NCBI GenBank assembly: GCA_003224135.1
Contig: QHYO01000552.1
Coordinates: 1-20,428, forward strand
Source: Acidobacteriota bacterium
GTDB taxonomy: Bacteria; Acidobacteriota; Terriglobia; Acidiferrales; UBA7541
DNA length: 20,428 bases
Direction of reading: 5' to 3'
Part shown: positions 14,387 through 20,428 of the stretch, piece after piece
Layout of the letters: the number at the start of each line of letters is the position of its first letter
Position numbering within the stretch: the stretch's first letter is position 1
Position numbers and translations under genes: made by a program
Notes under the pieces: model-generated
Databases searched by the model: none
Told to the model about the DNA's origin: nothing
What the model saw: only the letters and a program-made list of their open reading frames with translations

Positions 14387-15414
14387 TTCGCCGCGAGCCC
14401 CCGGCCGTAGTCATTCGTGGGATCGCGGTACATCGTATGGACGTGCATGGAGGGATCGCCGCCCAGGCGCTGGGGCGCGTACTCGATGACCAGGTGCGGG
14501 CCCTGAATCCGATAATAGGCGCTGATGTTGTTTCCCGGAGTAGCGGTGATTGGACCGCTCCAGGCAAACCAGGTCTCGTTGATACCGGCTTTAAGCTCGG
14601 CCATACGGGACGCGGCCGCGCTTTCGTGAATAATTCCCGCCCACTCGGATATCAGATCGAGCAGCATCGCGCGTTGCCGCTCCTTCATCGCGGAAGCCTT
14701 CAAACCCTCGGGCTCGATCGTTTTGCCATCCTGCCCCGGTCCGAGCACAAGATCGGCCAACCGATAACTCAGAATCGCTTGTTTCCGCTGATTCTCGTCG
14801 AGGGCATTCAGAAGGGCCAAAGCCTTGTCGCTCTCTTGGCCAAGAGGCCGCACGGTTTTTCCGTTGCTCGTGTAGAGAGCAGGTTGAGCGCCAGTGAGAG
14901 TCGGCGTGAGAACACCGCGTGCCCCGGCAATGGTGATATTGAGCGCCAGATGGTGGCCTCCAAACTGCAGCATCCAGGGATCTTTTTCGGAAGGCTTTCC
15001 CAGAATTGAAATGTAGTAGAGATCTTTTCCGAAAATCGGGTTGTTATTTTCTTTGATCTTGTTGACCTCATCGCCTTCCATAATTTGCTCGACCTTCTCG
15101 AAACCCCTTCGGCTGAGCGCGGACGAGACGAGAGCCAGAGCGGCAGAACGCTGAGCGGCATTCAGTTCCTTGAGGCTCACGCCAGCCCGCGGAACGAACG
15201 ACGTCGGAAAGTTGGACCAGTTTGCCCGTTGCTTGTCATCATCAAATGCGAAGAGCACGCTTTGCCGCTGCTTCTCATCGAGCGCCGAAAGGAAAGTATT
15301 TGCGGCGCTCACGATTCGTGAAGTCGCTGTCTGCGCCGCGGCGGCTGTTACCGACGAACAGATCACGGCCAATGCGCCGACGCCACGGATCGTTCTCATG
15401 GAAAAAACATTCAT
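14383..15414 (-). CDS. DUF3500 family secreted protein
   Basis: A 343-residue protein with a signal peptide (RTIRGVGALAVICSSVTAAA, likely cleavage near AAAAQ, residue 27-28). The mature part carries DUF3500 hallmarks: RANWSNFPTSFVPRAGVSLK (63-82), NNNPIFGKDLYYISILGKPS, DPWMLQFGGHHLALNITI, and the end SAYYRIQGPHLVIEYAPQ followed by MHVHTMYRDPTNDYG. The histidine-rich GGHHLALN segment could bind a metal, but the function of the family is not established. ATG 15414 is supported by AAGGAG eight bases upstream; ATG 15399 (MRTIRG) is an alternative that would give a shorter signal sequence. It is the first gene of a two-gene operon with the HupE-like protein, so a joint periplasmic/membrane metal role is a reasonable inference. 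Confidence 0.9.
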   Translation of the reverse strand: MNVFSMRTIRGVGALAVICSSVTAAAAQTATSRIVSAANTFLSALDEKQRQSVLFAFDDDKQRANWSNFPTSFVPRAGVSLKELNAAQRSAALALVSSALSRRGFEKVEQIMEGDEVNKIKENNNPIFGKDLYYISILGKPSEKDPWMLQFGGHHLALNITIAGARGVLTPTLTGAQPALYTSNGKTVRPLGQESDKALALLNALDENQRKQAILSYRLADLVLGPGQDGKTIEPEGLKASAMKERQRAMLLDLISEWAGIIHESAAASRMAELKAGINETWFAWSGPITATPGNNISAYYRIQGPHLVIEYAPQRLGGDPSMHVHTMYRDPTNDYGRGLAAK

Positions 15415-16153
15415 CCCCGGTGCTCCTTTTCAGCCGTGTTCAGGCAGCTGCTCCCTACAGTTACTTCCCCCGATTTCGGAAGGCTGTTCCCGATTGTGGG
15501 AAGCTGACCACCAATAATGTGCGGGTCGTCGGGCGGGCTCCGCTGCTAGCAAAGTCGCCAACCTGGTTCATGATACGCTCGCTGACTTCGAGTGGCGTTG
15601 AAACCGCAGGATCCGAAATGGTGCAGGAACGAAAAGGTGGCCTTTTGCAACCTCTTGGTTTCGCGGAAATCGAAGAACTCTTTTGCAAAGGAATGGCAGC
15701 GACGACGAGCCTCGAACCGCGACCTCTACCGTGACAGTTAGCGGGTTATAAGTACTTTCAACAATACGGAAGGCGCGGACCGCACTGCAAGGCATTGGAA
15801 GTACGTCGGAGACAAAGTTATTATGTATCGCGATGTGTATCGCGCTTTCCTCTTGATCAATTCGAGAAAGTGGAACTAGCGAAAACAGTGTGGCGCACGC
15901 GGGCCGAGGATTGCTTCCGAGCAGGGGAGTAGCTCGTCCTCCTAATGTGGATTAGTATTGAAACGGACTGTTCTCGCCGAGGAGCATTGGGTGATTTTCT
16001 CCGAGCCCAGTTCTGGTACACGGCCGGCCCAACTTTCGCTCGACCACCGCCAGATCAACGGGGGAAGATCCGGATCTGCTTCAGGCAATTCGGCCATCTA
16101 TATGCAACTTTCAAAGTCGTGAAAACTTTCGCGTCATTTAACGGAGGTCTCGC
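15415..16153. other. 739-base intergenic stretch upstream of two divergent genes
   Basis: It must contain the promoters of the DUF3500 gene (minus) and the MOSC gene (plus). No frame gives a recognisable protein; several 70-codon frames overlap in both directions. A short palindrome TTCCC-N6-GGGAA lies at 15487-15502, 73 bases upstream of the DUF3500 start, and is a possible regulator site. No tRNA cloverleaf or clear terminator was seen. Confidence 0.45.
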
Positions 16154-16867
16154 ATGCAGTCTGTGGGAGTGATTCGCCAGCTCGGGCGGTATCCGGTCAA
16201 GTCCATGCGAGGCGAGGCCTTGCCCGTCACGACCCTGACGTTGCAGGGGGTGCCGGAGGACCGGCGCTACGCGTTCGTCCAGGCGGCCTCGCGCAGCTCG
16301 TTTCCCTGGCTCACTGCCAGGGAGCTGCCGGAACTGCTTTGCTACGGGACTGCCGTAGAGGAAACCGGCCCGCCGGAAGTGGCAGTGACGGTTACCACCC
16401 CCAGCGGGGAGAAGTGGCCTATTGCGAGCGACGAACTCCGCCGGGCACTCGAGGCGCGCTCGGGCCGAGCTCTCTTTTTGCTGCGCGACTACCGCGGCTC
16501 CTACGACGTCGCGCCCGTCTCGCTCATCAGCCGTCAGACGATAGCGCGGATCGCGGAGGAAAGCGAAACTAAAGAAGACCCCTGGCGGTTTCGTCCGAAC
16601 CTGCTCGTCGATCTGGAGGTTGGCGAAGCCTTCGATGAGTTGAACTGGGTCGGCCGGATTCTCCGCGTGGGAAATGCAGCGCGAATTGCCATAACGGAAG
16701 TCGACCAGCGTTGCATGATGATCAACCTTGATCCGGCGAGCGGAAAGGCGAGCCCCAGCATTCTGCGCTGCGTCGTCCAACAGCACGCACAGTGCGCCGG
16801 AGTCTACGCGACGGTTCTCACTCCCGGGGAAGTGCGAGTTGGTGACACGGTGTCGCTGGAAATCTGA
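16154..16867 (+). CDS. MOSC-domain protein (YcbX-like)
   Basis: A 237-residue protein with an N-terminal MOSC beta-barrel (VGVIRQLGRYPVKSMRGEAL, residues 4-23; GVPEDRRYAFV, 32-42) and a C-terminal MOSC domain. The latter is recognised by RFRPNLLVDL (145-154) and the sulfur-carrier-type EVDQRCMMINLDP (182-194), where C187 is the conserved cysteine. MOSC proteins handle sulfur or the molybdenum cofactor; YcbX relatives reduce N-hydroxylated compounds with a molybdenum cofactor. This one lacks the C-terminal ferredoxin domain of YcbX, so an electron donor would be separate. Start: GGAGG (16143-16147) is six bases before ATG 16154. It stands alone between a long noncoding stretch and a convergent YbaK-like gene. 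Confidence 0.9.
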   Translation: MQSVGVIRQLGRYPVKSMRGEALPVTTLTLQGVPEDRRYAFVQAASRSSFPWLTARELPELLCYGTAVEETGPPEVAVTVTTPSGEKWPIASDELRRALEARSGRALFLLRDYRGSYDVAPVSLISRQTIARIAEESETKEDPWRFRPNLLVDLEVGEAFDELNWVGRILRVGNAARIAITEVDQRCMMINLDPASGKASPSILRCVVQQHAQCAGVYATVLTPGEVRVGDTVSLEI

Positions 16868-17033
16868 AGGTGGGGATTGGCCGCTGCAGTAGCGACTGTG
16901 GTGTTGTGCTCACGGCAATCAGCGGGGCAACGCGCTCCCCCCACGGAATGGCCCGTGTGCGCGCCGGCTGCATTCTGGATGGTTAGGAATCCCGGTCTCG
17001 GAATCCGTTTGAGCAGCGCAGACCATAAATCAA

Positions 17034-17537
17034 TTAATGGGAGTTTACTTCTCCTTTTGTAATAGCTGCGACCTTAGCCTGGACGGCACGAATGTAGTCT
17101 TCAGGAGCCAGCAAGACTTGCAGCCCCCGCATCCCTGCCGATACAGAGATTACATCGCAGATTTCCGCAAGCTCGTCGATGTATACGGGGTAATCTTTCT
17201 TGCACGCCAGAGCGGTAACTCCCCCACGAACGTAACCGGTCGCGGCTTGCACTTCCTTCAAAGGAAGCATGTCGACCTTCCGATCCCCTGTCTGATGTGC
17301 GAGCGCCTTGAAGTCCAGCTCTTCGGTCGCGGAAATTACCGCTAAATAGATTCCGTTGCGGTCCCCCTGCACGGCAAGAGTCTTGAAGAGCTGCTCTGGC
17401 GGTATGCCGATTTTTGCCGCCACTGTTCCCGCGGACAAATCTCTAGGATCCACCTCGTACTCGCGCAACTCGTACTTTATCCCGAGTCTGTCAAGAACTC
17501 GCACGGCGTTCGTCTTGACCACTGAATGCGGCCTCAT
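17034..17537 (-). CDS. ybaK: YbaK/EbsC-type Cys-tRNA(Pro) deacylase
   Basis: A 167-residue member of the YbaK/ProX editing family, which hydrolyses cysteine mischarged on tRNA(Pro) in the cytoplasm. The typical opening KTNAVRVLDRLGIKYELREY (8-27), the strictly conserved lysine K52 in EQLFKTLAVQGD and the GYVRGGVTALACKKDYPVYID segment near residues 101-121 support this. In E. coli YbaK the corresponding region reads GG.SP.G; here it is GGVTALA, the form common in EbsC-like relatives. The substrate could therefore be another aminoacyl-tRNA. ATG 17537 is weakly supported (no clear Shine-Dalgarno); GTG five or six codons downstream (VVKTNAV) is an alternative with GAGG upstream. It points toward the MOSC gene. 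Confidence 0.9.
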   Translation of the reverse strand: MRPHSVVKTNAVRVLDRLGIKYELREYEVDPRDLSAGTVAAKIGIPPEQLFKTLAVQGDRNGIYLAVISATEELDFKALAHQTGDRKVDMLPLKEVQAATGYVRGGVTALACKKDYPVYIDELAEICDVISVSAGMRGLQVLLAPEDYIRAVQAKVAAITKGEVNSH

Positions 17538-17671
17538 CTTAATGTCAGACAGTTGGATGCGTGTCTCGTCGCGAAGAATACAAGGGCCTTATGTTCGACA
17601 ATTTGGTTCCTTCCTGTTTGCCCGTCATCCATCCGCGATGATTGTTTTTCTATTCCGCTACAGCAGCCTGC

Positions 17672-17821
17672 CTATTCAAGCATCTTGCCCTTGAGCTCGG
17701 GGATCAAAAACAAAGTCGCGATGATGTCCAGCGCGTAGATGGATGAAAAAGTGCGGCGTACCTCTGGCATTGCTTGTCGGCAGCCCGCTTTGTCCGGAGC
17801 AGGTACATTCGCCCGGTACAC
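17672..17821 (-). pseudogene. C-terminal remnant of an MFS-type transporter (tentative)
   Basis: The minus frame from a GTG at 17821 to TAG 17672-17674 is only 49 codons and ends in SSIYALDIIATLFLIPELKG followed by KMLE and the stop. A last hydrophobic helix followed by PE.KGK.LE is the classical C-terminus of sugar-porter-like major facilitator transporters. A stop codon (TAA) closes the frame directly upstream, and no other helices are seen, so only the end of such a gene remains. It lies upstream of the ybaK-like gene on the same strand. Confidence is moderate because one helix is little evidence. Confidence 0.4.
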
Positions 17822-17922
17822 TGCTTACGCCATCAGCGATGCGAGGAAAGTGCGACGATTCCTGCTAGAATTGCGCGGGGCGGGTCGGTGTGCGCACCAC
17901 CTTAGAGTGCAATGGATCGAGA

Positions 17923-18813
17923 ATGCTAACCATTTTTTCCACTCCAAAGCCATTCGAGGGCCACAGCAATGTGATCCAGCGAAATGCAATCAAGAGCTGG
18001 ACCTTACTGCACCCTGAGGTAGAAGTTATCCTCTTCGGAGATGAAGAAGGGACAGCTGAGGCTTGCCGAGACCTTGCGATACGCCATGAGCCGCACGTAA
18101 TCCGGAATGAGCATGGCACGAAGTACCTCAATTACATTTTTGATCGGGCTAACCAAATCGCCCGCCATAACATCCTCTGCTATGCGAACTGCGACATAAT
18201 GCTGACCTCCGACTTTCGCGCAGCAGTCGAGGTGACCTCCAAAACCTACAACGAGTTCCTTATGATGGGAAGGCGCTGGGATACGAATATCACTGAGCCA
18301 TGGAACTTCAATCAAGCTGAGTGGGATCGACAGTTGCGATCGCTGGCCTTGTCGACTGGGAGACTGAATGGGCCGAGCTGGGTGGATTATTTCTGCTTCT
18401 CGCGTGACCTGTACTACGGGAAGATGCCGCCGTTCTTGATTGGCCGTGATGGATGGGATCCATGGCTCATCTGGTTCGCCCGCAGCAGCGAGGTTCCTCT
18501 TGTCGATGTGAGCCGGGCGGTTATTGCAGTACATCAAAACCACGACTACGCGTATCTGAAACGGGGACCGGCGGCTATCCACAAAGAGAAGGAAATAAGC
18601 TACAACTTGAATCTAGGAAACGGACCAGGCTGGCACTATTACGCCGCTAACGCGGCGACAAGACAGCTTGTGGATGGCAACCTGAGGTCTAACCCACTGG
18701 CACGTCTTGGACCCATGCAACGCCGAATCGTGTGCGGCTTGTACTCGACTTGGTTCTCATTTCTGAAGATCACAAGGCCGATGCGTCATCCGTTGGGATT
18801 GCGCCGAATGTGA
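17923..18813 (+). CDS. Putative glycosyltransferase (GT-A-like)
   Basis: A 296-residue protein from ATG 17923 that resembles GT-A-type glycosyltransferase-like proteins of surface-polysaccharide loci. Visible signs are the start MLTIFSTPKPFEGHSNVIQR with NAIKSW, ILFGDEEG (37-44), the region TKYLNYIFDRANQIARHNIL (66-85), and NCDIML (89-94), which takes the place of the DxD nucleotide-sugar motif. Further on there is a conserved RDGWDPWLIWFA (175-186) and VHQNHDYAYL (203-212). Function is inferred from this layout, not from a close named relative. The frame begins at GTG 17890, but the family-like start is at 17923 with only a weak upstream GGA. Convergent with the methyltransferase gene, 92 bases away. 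Confidence 0.65.
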   Translation: MLTIFSTPKPFEGHSNVIQRNAIKSWTLLHPEVEVILFGDEEGTAEACRDLAIRHEPHVIRNEHGTKYLNYIFDRANQIARHNILCYANCDIMLTSDFRAAVEVTSKTYNEFLMMGRRWDTNITEPWNFNQAEWDRQLRSLALSTGRLNGPSWVDYFCFSRDLYYGKMPPFLIGRDGWDPWLIWFARSSEVPLVDVSRAVIAVHQNHDYAYLKRGPAAIHKEKEISYNLNLGNGPGWHYYAANAATRQLVDGNLRSNPLARLGPMQRRIVCGLYSTWFSFLKITRPMRHPLGLRRM

Positions 18814-18905
18814 CGCATGATCAGCATCTTGTGAGTTAACTAAAAGACTTGCTTGGTGGAGCAGACCTGCGACTCGGCAAATGTGAGAAGGAGCTGGTCT
18901 GAGTT

Positions 18906-19853
18906 TCACTTAGCAACGCATATCATGTGATCGAAAAAATAGGGAACTAAGAACTCAGTCGTCTTTTGCCGAAAGAGTCCCAGGCGAATGATGTTCTCGC
19001 CAAACAGCTCAATGGCCCAGTGTTTGCCGACCCCTCGCATCCACCCGGTTGCCACGGAACGACTTCTCTCCCCGTGGTGAATTCTCTCAAACCTGGAAAC
19101 CGAGAATCCTGCCTTGGCTAACCCCTTCCTAAGAGAGTTCGAATTAAAAAAGGAAAGGTGTTCTGGGAGACACAAATAAGTCCAGCGGCTTCCCGCGAGG
19201 CGGGCTGTGAGAGAACCGGAGTCACCTGTGCCTAAAAGCAGCCAACCACCAGGTCTTAAGATGCGCCGCGCCTCCCGGAAGATGGGAGTTGGGCTGGGTA
19301 GGTGCTCTAGAACGTCGAAAGAACATATCACATCAAAAGATTGTGCTGGGAATTTTGCTGTAACGAGGTCGCATTCGCGGATACTAAGCCCGGGACGCTT
19401 TCTGGCCCGCTCGGCAGCCAAATGAAAGAGTTCAATGCCAAACCGTTCCCAGTTTCCTCCGAGCGATTCCAGAAAAAAACCGCTTGCACAGCCTATGTCA
19501 AGGATCGTTCCCCCTTTGTGAAACGCTTCGGTCAACAATTGCCGAGCCACACGAAAATCTTCGCGGATTCCGCTATGCTCCTCGGCTAGGCTCACAAGAT
19601 AGTCTTCCCCTGATTCGGCATAGTGTTCGTGAAGATCGGCGGCGTTCGGCTGTTGGAGTTTGAACAGGAAGCTGCACTCGCGGCAGGCAACAACGGTAGC
19701 ACCGGCGAAGCCAAGTTCCAATGCGCAGGCACGCTGGGGGTCATCTATGACGTGCCGAACATGAAACTTGCGCTGTAGCCGACAACTTCCGCATACCGGG
19801 CAAACCTTTGCGATCTCGAAACGATCAGTGTGTTGGTTATTAGGTTGTTTCAT
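18906..19853 (-). CDS. Class I SAM methyltransferase with N-terminal zinc knuckle
   Basis: A 315-residue protein. A four-cysteine zinc knuckle (C18, C21 in CPVCG; C57, C60 in CREC) precedes a Rossmann-type methyltransferase domain: motif I ILDIGCASGFFLES (117-130), then FDVICSFDVLEHLPSPTPIF (173-192) and LRPGGWLLLGTGD (199-211), as in the Methyltransf_23 group. A C-terminal helical region with SRWTYLCLPEHLSFF-like sequence follows. This architecture is frequent in polysaccharide and natural-product sugar pathways, where the knuckle-bearing proteins methylate sugar or lipid substrates. The actual substrate is unknown. The start ATG 19853 has no strong Shine-Dalgarno (TCCTTCT lies just upstream). 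It converges with the glycosyltransferase-like gene, which supports a shared surface-glycan context. Confidence 0.88.
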   Translation of the reverse strand: MKQPNNQHTDRFEIAKVCPVCGSCRLQRKFHVRHVIDDPQRACALELGFAGATVVACRECSFLFKLQQPNAADLHEHYAESGEDYLVSLAEEHSGIREDFRVARQLLTEAFHKGGTILDIGCASGFFLESLGGNWERFGIELFHLAAERARKRPGLSIRECDLVTAKFPAQSFDVICSFDVLEHLPSPTPIFREARRILRPGGWLLLGTGDSGSLTARLAGSRWTYLCLPEHLSFFNSNSLRKGLAKAGFSVSRFERIHHGERSRSVATGWMRGVGKHWAIELFGENIIRLGLFRQKTTEFLVPYFFDHMICVAK

Positions 19854-20428
19854 AGAAGGATAACAAACTCATTATAGAGGTGCATTTATTGGCCGCGCCA
19901 CTGGTCGGAGCGAAGCGGATGGATTTTCCAGAGAGTGATCGAGATCGCCAGGCATGTGGTTGTTGAAGCTTTGCAAAAGTGTGCCCGCACGATCCTCAGA
20001 GAGGTTTTCGATTCGCGGTTGGCGGCGAGGTTGCCCTTTATTACAACTCGGAATTCCCGGCCTTTCCTCGACTCAAAAGTGGAAGATCATGTTGCAACTC
20101 GATCCTGAATAGCCTTAACGCCGGAATACTGCAAGTCTTCTGCCCCCAATATGAAATCTGGTTTTCCGGAAGATCTGGATGTCTTCGCCAGCCGGTTATT
20201 CTTGCTTCGCGGAGGATTTTGAGAAAAGCACCTTCCGTCGTGGCATTTCCCGTCGACTGGATACTCGTCGCAGTCCGCGACGCCCGGCCAGGAAGAAGGC
20301 CCGCTTCAGCGGTTCACATAAACCAACGGGGAGAGAACATCAGTCCCTTGACGGATGTAGAACGCTCGATCCACCGGGACATCTCGAAACTGCTGCACTT
20401 GTTTTGGCAATGGCCATGTGACCTCAAC
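19854..20428. other. 575-base terminal stretch without a recognisable gene
   Basis: No named family is visible. One frame begins at a TTG (20219) three bases after GGAGG and stays open to the window end with RKAPSVVAFPVDWILVAVRD and more; it could be the first part of a gene continuing beyond the window, but the spacing is poor and nothing in it is recognisable. A second frame about 19888-20109 is open but has no start. No repeats or tRNA were seen. Confidence 0.4.

Noticed and set aside
15222..15734. 170-codon plus-strand open frame
   Set aside because: Overlaps the DUF3500 gene on the other strand and has a basic, low-complexity translation.
16986..17003. Direct repeat GGAATCC separated by seven bases downstream of the MOSC gene
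   Set aside because: Seven-base repeats at this spacing are expected by chance and there is no associated element.
20179..20421. 80-codon plus-strand open frame near the right edge
   Set aside because: Arginine-rich without motif or ribosome-binding site; composition typical of a chance frame in GC-rich DNA.
1..20428. CRISPR arrays, tRNA or rRNA genes, prophage or biosynthetic cluster
   Set aside because: No regularly spaced repeats, no cloverleaf or rRNA-like stretch, and no structural phage, integrase or synthetase genes were found.

Overview
The window reads as a piece of a mesophilic, moderately GC-rich soil-type bacterial chromosome, most likely from an Acidobacteriota member. The best clue is the PadR regulator followed at once by an 893-residue duplicated FtsX/MacB-type permease of the ADOP kind that is abundant in that phylum. 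A DUF3500–HupE operon and a WD40-like beta-propeller remnant fit the same picture. The phylum is an inference from gene content; no rRNA or tRNA is visible.

Layout. 1-862: the tail of an upstream gene (possibly an ECF sigma factor), a coupled small single-pass membrane protein and a 4-TM membrane protein. 1205-1627: a PhnB-like VOC protein. 1741-1991: a frameshifted beta-propeller remnant. 2056-5087 (minus): ADOP permease and its PadR regulator, with a striking palindrome over the padR ribosome-binding site. 5210-5872: a complete Phd/PIN toxin-antitoxin operon with a near-consensus promoter, probably leaderless. 5952-6259: a decayed IS110-type transposase. 6741-8822: a Tat-exported PhoD-like phosphatase. 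8891-10450 (minus): a DinB-like protein with an abnormal N-terminus and a GlxA-type AraC regulator, divergent from a DUF4242 gene (10598-10906) that is followed by a STAS protein and an exported amidohydrolase. 12741-13160: a broken PhzF-like gene colliding head-on with the 3' end of a HupE-like gene (minus), itself coupled to a DUF3500 gene. 16154-16867: a MOSC protein. 17034-17537 (minus): a YbaK/EbsC deacylase. 17672-17821 (minus): a short MFS-like C-terminal remnant. 17923-18813: a glycosyltransferase-like protein, convergent with a zinc-knuckle SAM methyltransferase (18906-19853, minus). The last 575 bases hold no gene I can name.

Functionally this is a patchwork of one- and two-gene units (export/permease, toxin-antitoxin, phosphate scavenging, stress regulation, surface polysaccharide) separated by gene remnants. 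No CRISPR array, prophage or biosynthetic cluster is visible. I do not see a clear, wholly new multi-gene system. The observations most worth following are the padR leader with three copies of one half-site, the HupE/phzF collision, and the two-gene DUF3500–HupE operon.
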